In this document: positions 47,052 through 59,085 of the stretch, piece after piece
Layout of the letters: each line of letters begins with the position of its first letter
Numbering within the stretch: position 1 is the stretch's first letter
NCBI RefSeq assembly: GCF_021917145.1
Contig: NC_061068.1
Span: 8,624,404 to 8,688,403 of the forward strand
DNA: 64,000 bases
Source of the DNA: Hypomesus transpacificus
Lineage: Eukaryota; Chordata; Actinopteri; Osmeriformes; Osmeridae
Direction of reading: 5' to 3'
Program-made: the position numbers and the translations under genes
The notes under the pieces: model-generated
What the model was told of the DNA's origin: nothing
What the model saw: the letters and a program-made list of their open reading frames with translations, nothing else
The model's database searches: none

Positions 47052-50000
47052 ATGGAGTGCCGTTTAGTATTTTTAAGTGCTTTCCTCATCCCATTTTGCA
47101 TGTCCGACGTGCAACTGAGTAGTAATATTATCCTGGAGCCATATGATATTCTATTTGACACAGCGGTGGAAGCATATTATAAGGGGGACTGGATGTCGGT
47201 TATCCTTAATATGGAGAGGGCGCTTCGGAACAAGGCTGCTATACGAAGGGTGAGGGCACATTGTCGGATAACCTGTGCCAACCAAAGCGCATTTGGCGAA
47301 CCCCTGCCCGGCTTTGGGGTTCCGATACCTGGTGCTGGCTCTGTGGAAGACCTTGGATTCTTCCAGAAAATTTTGAAAAGGGCTGACTGTGTTCATTCCT
47401 GCGAAAGTGAAAAGATTGGGCCATCTACTGTCCACAAAGTCAGCGAAGATGTGGAACTTGAATTTAGAAAGAGGACCCCTTACAATTACCTCCAAGTCGC
47501 ATATTTCAAGGTAAATCTAACAGCCACAGTCATCCATTGTTATGAATGAATTGGATGCAGAGACCAGTAAATATTTAATTGCATGTCTTAGGAAATGAGT
47601 AGGCTACTATTTGCTATTAACTCTGACCACAACATCATGTTTATGAACGTTAAATCTATGCTATAAAGAATGCTTTTGAATGAGGCCATAAATAGGTCTA
47701 CTTTCGGCTTCGTTGCACAAGACTTATCTTATATTCTGCAGGCTATAATTTCATTCAAACCTCTCCCTGCAGGCTACAGTAAGTAGCTTAGTCTACTTTC
47801 CCAACCCCCAAGACAAGGCAGCCCGTGCCACGTCTTTAGGTGGAGTCTTGCAATAGCAGTCGCAAATTTGGGGAGTCATTTAAAGCCATAGCGCCTTTTT
47901 GGCCAAGTTGAAAACTAGAAATAGGCTAACACTGTATTTACTATTGTCAATATAGACAAGTTTAGATTGAGAGCATCACATAATGTCAAACAGTGAACAA
48001 CCTTTGCTTTGGCATAGTGTTAATAAAGCCTAACAGCCTAACAACTGATTAATATGCTCAACACCCTGTGCATTGTTGGCTACCCTTGCCTAAAAGTGGG
48101 ATAAAGTTGGTATATTTTAACATAGGTCCCGGCAAGATGACAAATGACACTTAGGTTCCAGTACAGATGTGTATGTATTGCAGACAATATTGTGGGGGTA
48201 TTTTTATGTGCACCCTTTTAAGGGTTCACATCTTAATAGCTTCATAATGAAACCTTACTGTGGTTTGAGTAGATCAATAAACTGGATAAGGCAGTGGCAG
48301 CAGCAAACACGTTTTTCTTGGCCAACCCGGACCACATGGAGATGAGACAGAACCTGGACTACTATAGGATGATGGCAGGGGTACAGGAGGAGGACTTCAA
48401 AGACCTTGAGGCCAGGCCTCACATGGTGAGATATAGACCAATCAGCACAGACTCACCCCAGAGCCCCTAAACCTAATGGGACTTCTGGTCCCACCAGTCT
48501 TTACGTTGTAGATCAATAACAGTGTATGACGCTCCTGACCTCCTAGGCAGAGTTCCTTGAAGGGAAGCGGGTCTACAGCGCCGACAGGTTTGCTCCGGCC
48601 ATCGACCACTTTGAGGCGGCCGTAGAGGAGTACTTCATCGCCGACAAGGAGTGTCGAGTGCTGTGCGAGGGTGCCTACGACTACGATGGTTATAACTACA
48701 TGGAGTACAGCTCCGACCTGTTCCAGTCCATGACAGGTACGACAGGAGGTAGAATTAGGATTAGGAACAGTAGGGATCAAAACGACAGAAAGTTCTAGTT
48801 AATCTCATCAGTATAGGAGTCAGGTGGCTGAGCGGTTAGAGCATCGGGCTAGTAATCTGAAGGTTGCCAGTTCGATTCCCGGCCGATGCACATGACGCTG
48901 TGTCCTTGGGCAAGGCACTTGCCTCGGGGAAAAATGTCCCTGTACTTACTGTAAGTCGCTCTGGATAAGAGCATCTGCTAAATGACTAAATGTAAATGTA
49001 AATGTATAGATGAAGGAAAGGAGATAAGGGGAGGAGCACAACACCGATACAGGAATTCTTGGTGATGAGAAGAACAGAGCCAGCTCTTGGATCTCATGAG
49101 CACATTACTGCCACCTGCTGGTAGAAAGTTGTGGGCACGTCTCGTCAGCTGGATGTTTCTGATGTGTGTTATCTCCCTGTGGACTGACCCATAGACTGTA
49201 TGGTTGTGTGTACTTTAGAGCACTACATGCAGGTGCTGAGCTGTCAGCAGCGCTGCTCTGTAGAGCTGGCCACCACGGCCGGCAGAGATAAACCCTTTGA
49301 GGATTTCCTCCCCTCCCACTTCAACTACCTCCAGTTCTCCTACTACAACAGTAAGTCTCAACAGTGAGAAACAAGCTTTCATCATCAACAAGCTGCCGCT
49401 AAAAGGAATACCATTGTAAGTGCAAACAATTGCTCGTTCCACCTTCACTCAGGTGAGAAGTATGCAGAGGCTATAGAGTGTGCTAAGACTTTCCTGCTGT
49501 TCCACCCTGAGGATGAGGTGATGAACCAGAACCTGGCATACTACTCTGTCATGCTGGGGGAGGATAAGGCAGCCACCCTCTCTGCCAAACAGGTACGGCC
49601 CACACACACACACACACACACTCGACAACTGTTATAGACAGGGCAGGAGCCCCCTGCTTTTACCCTAACCACCTGTTTGTGTGTGTCTGTGAACATGCAT
49701 CTGTCTGTCTTTCATTAGGTGGTGAAACAGCACATCCAACAGTCCCTACTGGAGAAAGAGCTGCTGTACTTTGGCTATGAAGTGTTTGGAATAACTTTTG
49801 TTGATCCGGTGGGTAAACCTGTCCTGCATATTCATTCATAAAGCTATTATTTCAGATTGACTCTTACTCAGTTTTACTCTCAAAACTCTTTTAGGATGCA
49901 TGGACCCCTGCTGAGGTCATGCCCTTAAAACTGAGAGAGAAGCAGAAGTAAGATGGTCAATCGAAGCCTGTGTCTTTGATGGCCGCTGTTGATTCATGTA

Positions 50001-52387
50001 TACACACATTGTTTTAGTACTGTATCCTATTGTGCTCCAGATTCCATACATAGATAGAGTGTGCTGTTGGTTGAAACTCTCCATCTCTCCCAGGGCAGAC
50101 AAGGAGACAGCAGCTAGGATCACAGAGGAGATTGGTAATCTGATGAAGGAGATTGAGACTCTCGTGGATGAGAAGAACAAGGACTCAACAGACCTGGCCA
50201 AGATTGTACAGGAAGGTGCGAACCATTTTGCGAAGACGTGTCCTCGCTGCTCGATGGCGAGGGACTGTCAATCACATTCTCTCCCGACTGTCCTCAGGTG
50301 GCCCGCTGCTGTACGATGACATCAAAGTGACCATGGTCTCCAAGCAGCTGAACGGGTCTCAGCGCGTGCTGCTGGATGGAGTCATCACAGAGGACGAGTG
50401 CAGAGAGCTCCATCGGCTTTCTAACGTAAGATACCACGACAGGCTGCAGGGTTTGTGTGTCTGGCGGGTGTGTTGATATTGTGTGTGTGTGTTCCAGGCG
50501 GCAGCGCTGAAAGGTGACGGGTACAGGGGCCGCCCATCCCCCCACACTCCCAGTGAGATGTTCCAGGGGGTCACTGTCCTCAAGGCTCTGAAGGTGAGAA
50601 AACCCTGAACACCGACCCCCTAACCAACATGAATACCTTTACCATAGTCTTAACCCTGACCCCATGGAACCCACTAGTCTACCACCACTCTCAGTTGGCC
50701 ATCAGAAGGCAATCTGTACATTCCTACTGCTTCATAACTGCTGTCGGCCTGGCTGTCATCATGTCATTCAGCTAGGGCAGGAGGGCAAGGTGCCCCTGAA
50801 GAGTGCCCGCCTGTTTTTTGACCTAAGTGAAAAGGTGCGTCAGATCCTGGAATCCTATTTCCGCCTGGACAGCGCTCTCTACTTCTCCTACTCCCACCTG
50901 GTGTGCCGCTCCGCTATTGACGGTAAGACAGGGAGCTACGGTGGCCCTAAGGTGTTCAGAAAACACGGAGAAGCAAAGAACCCTTATAGAACTGTGGGTT
51001 ATCACATTTAGAGCACACCCAGTTGTTTTGTAGTGCCTACTATGCTAGGTTTGGTAACAGCCAGATGTTTGTGTGTTATTTGGTCATGCAGAGAAGCAGG
51101 AAGACCGGGAAGAACTGAGTCATCCAGTCCATGTAGACAACTGCCTACTGATCTCAGAGCTCAACGAATGCATCAAAGAGCCCCCTGCGTACACACACAG
51201 AGACTACAGGTACCTACAGTTAGTATACCGATGCATACACACACATATTCACACACACACACACACACTCAATTTCTCATGAAAACTCTCCTATTTCCCC
51301 TGTAGTGCCATTCTCTACCTGAATGATGACTTTGAGGGAGGAGACTTCATCTTCACTCAGCTGGATGCCAAAACTGTCACTGTAAGTCAAGCGGCTTGTG
51401 GAAAGGTTGTTGTGAAGCAGCTTAGATGACTTCTTATTGTGAATTTTAGCTGAAAATCAATGAATCCATTTCCTATGTTGTCTGTGGTTGTCTGTGGCCA
51501 CAGGCGGAGGTGCGTCCCCAGTGTGGCCGTGTGATTGGCTTCGAGGCAGGAAAGGAGAATCCCCATGGTGTTAGAGCAGTCACCAAGGGCCAGCGGTGTG
51601 CTGTGGCCCTCTGGTTCACTCTGGACCCCATCCACCAGGAAAAGGTACAGTGACTGTGAACAACACTGTGATTCTGGCCTGATACATTTACTGGTTTATC
51701 TGTAAATATTTGTGCCGTATGTGTTCATAAGTACTAAATGCTTTAAAAATCTTCCCTTTTCATCTACAGGAGAGAATCCAAGCTCAGGAACTGCTGAAAA
51801 TGTTTTCCAGTCCTGTCGATGCAGAGTTTATGGGAACAGGGACTCCAGACAAGGCGAAGGAGACCAAATTAGCAGCCCAATCTGAGAGCTCAGAGCCACA
51901 GGCCACACCTCCTGACCAGGCCACACCCATAGTCCACGACCAGCCAGAGCAAGAACAGGGGGGGAAACCAGAAGAGCAGAAGCCTCAGGAAACTAAAGAC
52001 TCACATACTGAAAAACCAGCTGATAAACCAGTGGACAAGCTAGAGGATAAAACAGTTAAAGTGGAAGAAAAAGCCAAAGTGAGGGTCACAAGCAAAACGA
52101 AAGCCAAACCATCCTCTGCATCAAAGCCTAAAGCTACAGCTAAAACAACAGCCAAAGTAGGAAAAGAAGCAAAGCCCAAATTGTCTGACAAGACAAAGGC
52201 AGCTAAACCTGCAGCAAAAACAAACAGCACACAGGCTATCAAAACGAAACCCAAGCAGGTGGACAAGAAGGAGCAGAAGCCGAAAGCAAAGAAGACAGAG
52301 AAAGCCTCTGTCAAAAAGGACCCCAAGGTCCCTAAAACTGATATCAAACTAGAGTCCGACTCACAGAAAAACAAAGTAGAGCTGTGA
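47052..52387 (+). CDS. p3h1: P3H1 (leprecan), prolyl 3-hydroxylase 1
   Basis: ER enzyme that 3-hydroxylates selected collagen prolines using Fe(II) and 2-oxoglutarate, in a complex with CRTAP and cyclophilin B. Exons 47052-47510, 48273-48425, 48547-48736, 49219-49350, 49453-49592, 49719-49808, 49895-49947, 50094-50215, 50298-50425, 50498-50593, 50772-50922, 51092-51209, 51306-51381, 51504-51644 and 51770-52387 join in phase to 888 aa (human 736). The start opens a signal peptide (MECRLVFLSAFLIPFC). The N-terminal region has the four family CXXXC motifs: CRITC, CVHSC, CRVLC and CQQRC. Catalytic residues are visible: HVD (His/Asp, exon at 51092) and NPHGVRAVTKGQR (second iron His and the 2-oxoglutarate Arg ten residues on). 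The last exon adds a long Lys/Ala/Pro-rich tail ending KVEL, a variant of the KDEL signal. Confidence 0.97.
48818..49006 (+). mobile_element. tRNA-derived SINE, copy 1 (p3h1 intron)
   Basis: The head resembles a tRNA with pol III boxes: box A-like GTGGCTGAGCGGTTAG and box B-like AGTTCGATTCC. The body contains GTCCTTGGGCAAGGCACTT. The tail GTCGCTCTGGATAAGAGC...CTAAATGACTAAATGTAAATG ends in TGTAAA repeats. It lies in the intron between the exons ending at 48736 and starting at 49219, in the host gene's sense direction. The tail type is familiar from teleost SINEs; I cannot give a family name with certainty. Confidence 0.9.
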
Positions 52388-52489
52388 TCCAAGCAACACA
52401 TGTGACTGTTACAATGAGTGGTACATTTGTTTTACCTTTGGAATAAGTTCTGAAGGTTTACTCTGTGGATTTATTTCTAGTTGTTTTCT

Positions 52490-52495
52490 AATAAA
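52490..52495 (+). promoter_or_regulatory. candidate polyadenylation signal AATAAA (p3h1)
   Basis: Canonical hexamer about 100 bp after the p3h1 stop, followed by TTGTTG. A second candidate AATAAA lies at 52780-52785. Confidence 0.55.
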
Positions 52496-54023
52496 ACCAT
52501 AGGTTGTTGATAATAAAAGCCATACATGGACTGCAGTATCATGGTTTGCAGGGTCACAAAAGTGCCTTCAGTGATGAACCATCTTTCAATGGCAATCACC
52601 TCTATCACAGACTCCTAGACTATCACCGTTTTTTATATTTTGTCATGTCTTCAGCAGTTGTTGTTCATGAAATGCTTGAAATGTACTATTAGTACAATTT
52701 TCTTCCTGTTTCAGGAATTAATACAATTGTTATGATGCCCACTCTGGAAAATAATACAAAAAACATACAACTTGATCAAAATAAAAGCCCTGTTTTTAAC
52801 TTATTGTTGTTGTTTTGACATTCTAAAGGTATATAAACTGCTAGTTTATGTACCTTTAGTATAGATAGTCCACATATTTAAATTTTAGGTTCCTATATGT
52901 TTATTGTATGCACCTTCCTGCCAAAGTAAATTCCTTGTCTCTGCAAACTTTCATGGCGAATAAATCCCTTTCTGATTCTGTGCAATACTCCAAAGAATCC
53001 CTGGGTGGCACCATGGAGCCACATTAACCTTCAAGCTTCAGACAGACGATCCAGCACTGCTGTCCTGGCACTGCTGTCCTGAAGAAAAAAGTTAAAGATT
53101 GCTACTTATTTTCTACAGAGTAAGTGACTTGTACATGTAATGGATATTCAGTTTGTTAAGTATTCAAACTTAAATGGACCTCAAATACTCTGAGGAAAGG
53201 ACTTTCATAGGTGACGGCTCACCATATTGTCTGTTACATACCATTCTTAGTTTATTTGATGTGTGTGTGTAAGTGTGTGTGTGTAGTTAAATGCTTGTCT
53301 TGTATTCTCGAGGGAGTTTTAATTTGGTATCCTGTTTATCAGATAGCTGCTCCACCCAGAAACTATACTAGCTTCGCCAGACCCTACAGCTGAGAGGATC
53401 TATTAGTATGTTTTGGGCTGTAGAACATTTGGATCTCTACAGGGAGGTTCTCTGCCCTGTGTGCTTCTCTGTTGTCCTCAGCTCAGAGTCCGTGGGTGCG
53501 TCTGTGTAGGTTTAGCTTGTGAGTGAAGTCATGCCTAGTGTGAAGCCATCTACACACACTACACACACACACACACAGCCTTGCCATTTCCTCAGCACAT
53601 GTAACAGTCATCACCCAGTTCAGCTCCCCGACTGAAACATCCAAGTTATTCAGGGGCACATGGGAGCAGGCCTTCCACACTCCCATCCATGCCCTGCAGA
53701 TAGAGTCCATGTAGCCTAGCGTACAGTATGTGTATGTGAGTGTCTTCTGCATGCATAGATTTTACGTCAACCGCTTTGTTAAACATTCCTTCAACTCTGT
53801 GCAAACACTGCAAAGGGAACTCACATGAAGTCTTGTCTGTCAGCTGCATGTACTTAGCACACATACGCTTACTCACACACCAAATCAACAATGTTTAACC
53901 CAATAGGGTCTACGTCTACAAAATGGACCCCGACTGATGTTGATGAGGATGGTACAGAGGTTAAGTTGTTAAGTTGCGGTGTACTCTAGCTAGAATACAG
54001 TTTGCACTGCCATTCTGTCAGTG

Positions 54024-54024
<1 letters not shown>

Positions 54025-54100
<76 letters not shown>
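54025..54100 (+). repeat. (GT)n microsatellite
   Basis: About 38 nearly uninterrupted GT dinucleotides, starting after TCAGTGTT and ending at GATTGAAC. Confidence 0.98.
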
Positions 54101-54101
<1 letters not shown>

Positions 54102-54285
54102 TTGAACGTCCGTGTATCAAAAATATGTGTGCATGTCTGTGTGTCTTTGTCTCTGTGTTTCTCTCTGTGCTTTCTTTGTGTCTCACTGTGGTCTGGTTAG
54201 TGTGGTTCTGGGCCAGCGAGGGAACACAGACTACTTTGTGTTCTTGTGTGTTCGTGGTGTATAGGTTCCACCATTGTTCTAGAAG

Positions 54286-54357
54286 GAGAGAGTGGGAGAG
54301 AGAAAGAGAGAGAAAGAGAGAAAGGGAAGAAGAAAGAAGGAGAGAAAAGGAGAGAAT
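54286..54357 (+). repeat. purine-rich GAGA/AAGG tract
   Basis: About 70 bp of almost pure purine (GAGAGAAAGAGAG and AAGGGAAGAAG types) following the GT microsatellite by about 190 bp. Confidence 0.85.
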
Positions 54358-55360
54358 GGTGAGTGATAGAATACAGTAGTCCAAACAGAGAGTGGTGCGG
54401 ATATCTCTGAATGTCACCTTCTCCACACACACACTGTTGAATGTACCTGCTAGACAAGGCTCAGGGAAATCGTTCTTTGGTCAACTTCCAGCATACACTT
54501 ACCTGTATGTGTCTGAGTGTGTGTTTATGCGTGCCAATGCTGTGTCCGGGAGTACACACCTCAGACCCCATGACAAGGCCACAGTTGGAGATTTGGTGGT
54601 TGTTGGTTGCCGTGGCAGCTGGGTGGGCATGGAAACGGTGGTGTCAGTGGCGGGCTGGGCCCAGCAGGATGCAGCACTCAAATCAACTGTGACTCTGGGA
54701 CTCTGAGAAGAGGAGAATAAAACAGCATTCTAACAAGCTCTGACACGGCCTCCCTCAGCCTGCCCCCCTGGCACACACTACTCTACTGAAAGGAAACTTT
54801 TCATTGTCGACCTTTTTGGCTGTGAGGCCTACTTCAGGATCAGCCTTTTCCTTATTTCATAGAAAGGTAGTGCAGAGCTGACCCTGGCTTCAGGTATTCC
54901 GCTACGTTTTTTTTATCCAGTTTGAACTGTTGGCAGCCAAATGAAATATAGGGGTTTAATAGAGCACGAATATGTTGAAAAATCTGCTTGTTTCTGTGCT
55001 TAAATAATAATTAAAAAAAAATATATGGTTTCAAAAAACACATTTTATCTGACAATGAGTGTGTGTTTGTGAGTGTTTGTGTGACCTGAGCCTCAAACTG
55101 TTTCTGGAAACTGTACGCAGTTACCGTCAAAGACCAGGGGGCATCCATCAGTCAGCCCATGCTGTTCCATGTCCATACTTTCCCTGTTCAGCCTCTTGTC
55201 TAAACCAGCCTTGTGCCTGCAGGACAGAGCAGCTGATTGTTGGGCTAGCTGCTCTGACGGATGCCTGGCCTATGACTTCAACTCTGCCATGAACCATCTC
55301 CTTATTCCCCTAAGACTGGGATCACAGCCGTGCTGGCCAGGGGATGGAACCAGTTTAGAG

Positions 55361-55602
55361 AGGCTGGGGATGAAGAGGCTGGGGGCTGGAGGCTGGGGGC
55401 TGGAGGCTGGGGATGAAGAGGCTGGAGGCTAGGGGCTGGGGGCTGGAGGCTGGAGGCTGGAGGCTGGAGGCTGGAGGCTGGAGGCTGGGGGCTGGAGGCT
55501 GGAGGCTGGAGGCTGGGGGCTGGGGGCTGGAGGCTGGGGGCTGGGGGCTGGGGGCTGGGGGCTGGAGGCTGGGGGCTGGGGGCTGGAGGCTGAGGGCTAG
55601 AG
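55361..55602 (+). repeat. GGCTGGA/GGCTGGG minisatellite
   Basis: About 240 bp built on a 7-bp unit GGCTGGR, arranged as alternating GGCTGGA and GGCTGGGG forms, with two early ATGAAGA interruptions. It is strongly G-rich on the plus strand, with many adjacent runs of two to five G. Confidence 0.96.
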
Positions 55603-57737
55603 GGTATACCAGTTTAGTCAATGTAATCCTGGCCAGTGTAGTCTTTGAGGATGGGGCTCCATTGGACATGCTGGACAGCAGCATTTTATAGGACTTCAAT
55701 TGGGTTTTGACTGGGCAATAGAGGAGAAGATTTTAAATTCAAGAACATTTCTTTTCACATGATCTGGCATCTTATTTGGAGAGGAGCTATTTAACACTTT
55801 AGGTGCTTTACGCCAGTCATTCGATAGCAGTGAATTTTTTAAAATATATATTTGCACAGTTGCTTAAATTCAAAGACCCTGCTTTCTTGATTTTTCCTAG
55901 ATACGTGCGTCTTATCACTCTGCAATTTTTAATTGTCGAAATCACACCAGTAAAAGCATGTTTAAAGCTGTTTGTATTTAAACAGCGGACACTGTACTGT
56001 CAAATAAACATTTCCTACAGCTCAATAAAGCCTATCTTATTTTAAATTGTCAACAAACAGTAAAATATGAATTTAAATTAGGACACCGCAGAGGATAAAA
56101 GACAGAACAACCTAATGAAGCTATTGTGAACCTATTTGCCATTGAGAGGGACAGTGCAAAGTACCTTTTGGGGAATGACTCTACTCTGTGAGGGTGTTTT
56201 GGGGAGGTTAAGTGCCTGTGTGATATACTGAGCCTCATTCCAGGAATAAGCCCACATAGGCCTGGTGCTAAAACAGGACAAAGTACCCATACGCCTCTGG
56301 GAGAGCAGCCCTGATTCCAAGGGCCCCTTTGTTCTGTCAAATGAAGATGTCACTGCTTGTTGTCATGGTGACAGCGGGCAGAGCGGTGCAGCCCCAACCA
56401 CCAAGCTACAGAAAGACAGATGCAAGGAAAATGGTGGAAAGAAAAAGGAGAGGAGTTGGAAGGGTGGGGGGTGCAGAAGAAAAAGGAGTGTGAGGGAGAG
56501 GAGAGAAAAGGACACGGCAGAGATGAGACCAGAGGTGTGTGTGTGAACTCAGCTCTGTGGGAAGGAGACAGCGGCGGCTCAGACAGCGTCTACTTGACAC
56601 ATTTTTGGAATAACAGCCAACATAAAGGCTGGAGATAGTGTGAGAAAGTCCGACTCACAGTTATCTCGTGCCTACACGATCAGACAGATTGACAGACTGT
56701 TGTGTCATTGATAAGTGTCATTTGAGAACAGGGAAACAAAGAAGTCAAATGTACATGCTTTTACATGAATAAAAAACGTTTTGATAACCTCAATGGAACT
56801 CAATACTAATTCTAAGTACTAAGTCTGTTGCATCTGAAATGTTTGGATGTTTAATGCTTGCTGGAAGACCCCTATCTGCTGTGTGGAGCTGCAGAGTAGG
56901 CTGTTTAATACAGGTAAACCTAGTCTTATGTTTTCTTTGATTATTAGTCATGAAGTTTTGTCTATATAGTAGAACTGTAGCTTACATGTGATCCTATGCA
57001 GCCCTCTGAGAGAGCACCACTGGATTTGAAATCCTATATTTGTTCTGGATCTCAAGTCCGGGTCACCTCGCTGGGGTCATGACCTCTGCTGTTTACATCC
57101 AACACGAGTGTGAAATCCTTGCACCGGGATTGGTGGATCTGTGTGAGAGGGCATGGTTCAGGTAGATGACACGTACATGAATATGGACACAGAAGAACAT
57201 TTGAGTTGGGGCTCGGGGGGCAGGGGTAGTGTTATGATGTGGGGAGGCGAGAGCAAGATGGTGGGGTGGAGCGTGAGAAGGGTGTGGAAGGGCAGGGGGA
57301 GAAGTAGAACGTTTTAGTTTGCGAGAGTGAGGTGGAGGTTGGGCGGCTGGGTGCAGGAGCATGGGGAGGGGGATCAGTGGGTGAAGGGCTGAAGGGATCG
57401 GGCCTGAGTAGGGATGGCTCTGGGGCAGAGTAGGTGAGGCCTAGAGGCAGCCCAGTGTTTGGTTAAGAGCAGATGGCTAGAACGTTGGGAGCCCCTGGTC
57501 TGTGTGCTCTGTGCTGGCTGCCCAGGGCTGTGAGGAATGCTTGTCTTTTCTTTGCTCTCTGGCTGAGTGGAGCTTCAGAGGGTTGCTGTATAACGCTGGA
57601 TTAGATTCTACATTCCCTCTTTAATCTCTCCTTTCTCCCCCCTCAGCTGGTCCCCCTCAGGCCTCTACCCTCCACCTCCCCTGCCCGCCTGTTGATGTTG
57701 TACTCGCCACACACACACATGCACGGGTGCGTATTTG

Positions 57738-57790
57738 TGCACGCACACACACACACACACACACACACTCTCACACGCAAACACACACAT
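57738..57790 (+). repeat. (CA)n microsatellite
   Basis: CA dinucleotides with GCGCA-type and TCTCACACG interruptions, flanked by CACGCA sequences. Confidence 0.9.
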
Positions 57791-58957
57791 GGACCTGCTC
57801 TGCACCTCCGCTCCACTCTAGCCATTTGACTAATTATCCAAACTGCTTTCAAAAGAAACACTTGCTTTTCGCGAGCAGAAATGGGATTGTTCAAATTACT
57901 TGATTTTTGATGTGCAAGTACCTCCAAGACTCCCCCTCTTTACCCGACGTGCTCCCCCATAGTCCCACTAGCCCCGGCTCTCTGTGTGCCAGGTGTACCC
58001 TCTCCAGGGGGTGTAGAGGGGCCGCTCTGAAGAGCGCCCCTCCAGACTAGAGAGGCTTTTCTGGGTAAAAGGAAGGCCCAGGAGCCTTTGCAGTGGGCCA
58101 CAATAGCTCCATCCGGCTCCAGGCGAATGCACCTCAACTCTCCTAACAGAGGAGCTCTATTGGAGGACATTTCCTCCCCCATCTACTGCCGATGAAAGAA
58201 CCCTTCCGCTCTCCTCTTCTTTCCTCCGCTCCCTTTTCTCCCCTCACTTGGCCATGTCCCCCAGAGAGGCCAGAACCCTGCATTACTCTCAGGAATACTG
58301 GGGCAGGAATAGAGAGTATGAGGTGCTTTGCGGTAATTAGTTGTAATGGGCAAGGGTACATGTGCTGGGAACTGGATGAGTGAGGTGATGAGAGGAATGA
58401 AAGAAAAGGGGGAGAAGGAATAAAGGAGGGGAGAACGGTGGGAACTGAAGAAGGACAAGATGTTAATGAGACGTCGAGGGAGGAGGAGGATGTAACAGTG
58501 ATGGGAGATAGGAAGGAGAGAGAAGGAGCAAGAGAAGGAGAGGAGAAGGAGCGGTGGTGGGAACAGCACCAGGGTCTTTCCCATATCAGGGGCCACCTCA
58601 GAGTGAAGCTGCTTGCGTCTAGATCCAAAATAACTAGAGCAGCCATTTCTTATTTCTCTTTCACATTTGGTGGCATATGAAATACATGTTCTCACTGTAG
58701 ACACAGAAGGTTTACTAAAGAACCAAGTCAAGAACTGAGAATAGTTATCTCACATCACAGAGTACATGACTGGGTGTCCATTCTAGTGTGAACAGCTATG
58801 TGGCACCAGAGCCCCCTGGGAGGTCCTGTGTCGTTGGGAACTCTCGTCTCTCGTTAGCCACTACACGACTCTGGTCTTTGATCAGCTCAGCTGACTCCTA
58901 AGCTCAGCTTAGTACTGGAGGGGTCCGGAAAATCTGGGGAGAAGGTGAGGGGAAGGG

Positions 58958-59085
58958 AGAGAGGGATGGGAAGAGGGATTGAGGTAGGGAGACAGAGGGA
59001 TGGGGAGAGGGAGTGAGGTAGGGAGACAGAGGGATTTGGAGAGGGAGTGAGGTAGGGAGACAGAGGGATGGGGAGAGGGAGGAAG
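58958..59085 (+). repeat. purine-only tandem repeat, about 34-bp unit
   Basis: Three to four copies of a unit of the form GAGGTAGGGAGACAGAGGGA followed by TGGGGAGAGGGAGT, differing by a few bases (for example GATTTGGAG in place of GATGGGGAG). The block is almost free of pyrimidines apart from T. Confidence 0.88.

Noticed and set aside
48818-48895. tRNA gene
   Set aside because: Box A and box B are present, but the sequence continues into a SINE body and tail and a second diverged copy exists at 63565. The cloverleaf is imperfect.
54002-54432. Cys-Val and Thr-His repeat frames
   Set aside because: They are readings of the GT microsatellite and the adjacent purine tract.
55355-55699. Pro-Gln-Pro repeat protein on the minus strand
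   Set aside because: It is a translation of the GGCTGGR minisatellite, with open frames on both strands and no gene context.
58143-58731. Minus-strand frames of 167 and 182 codons, Ser/Pro-rich
   Set aside because: Both are open over the same purine/pyrimidine-skewed stretch in different phases, with low-complexity composition and no recognisable domain.
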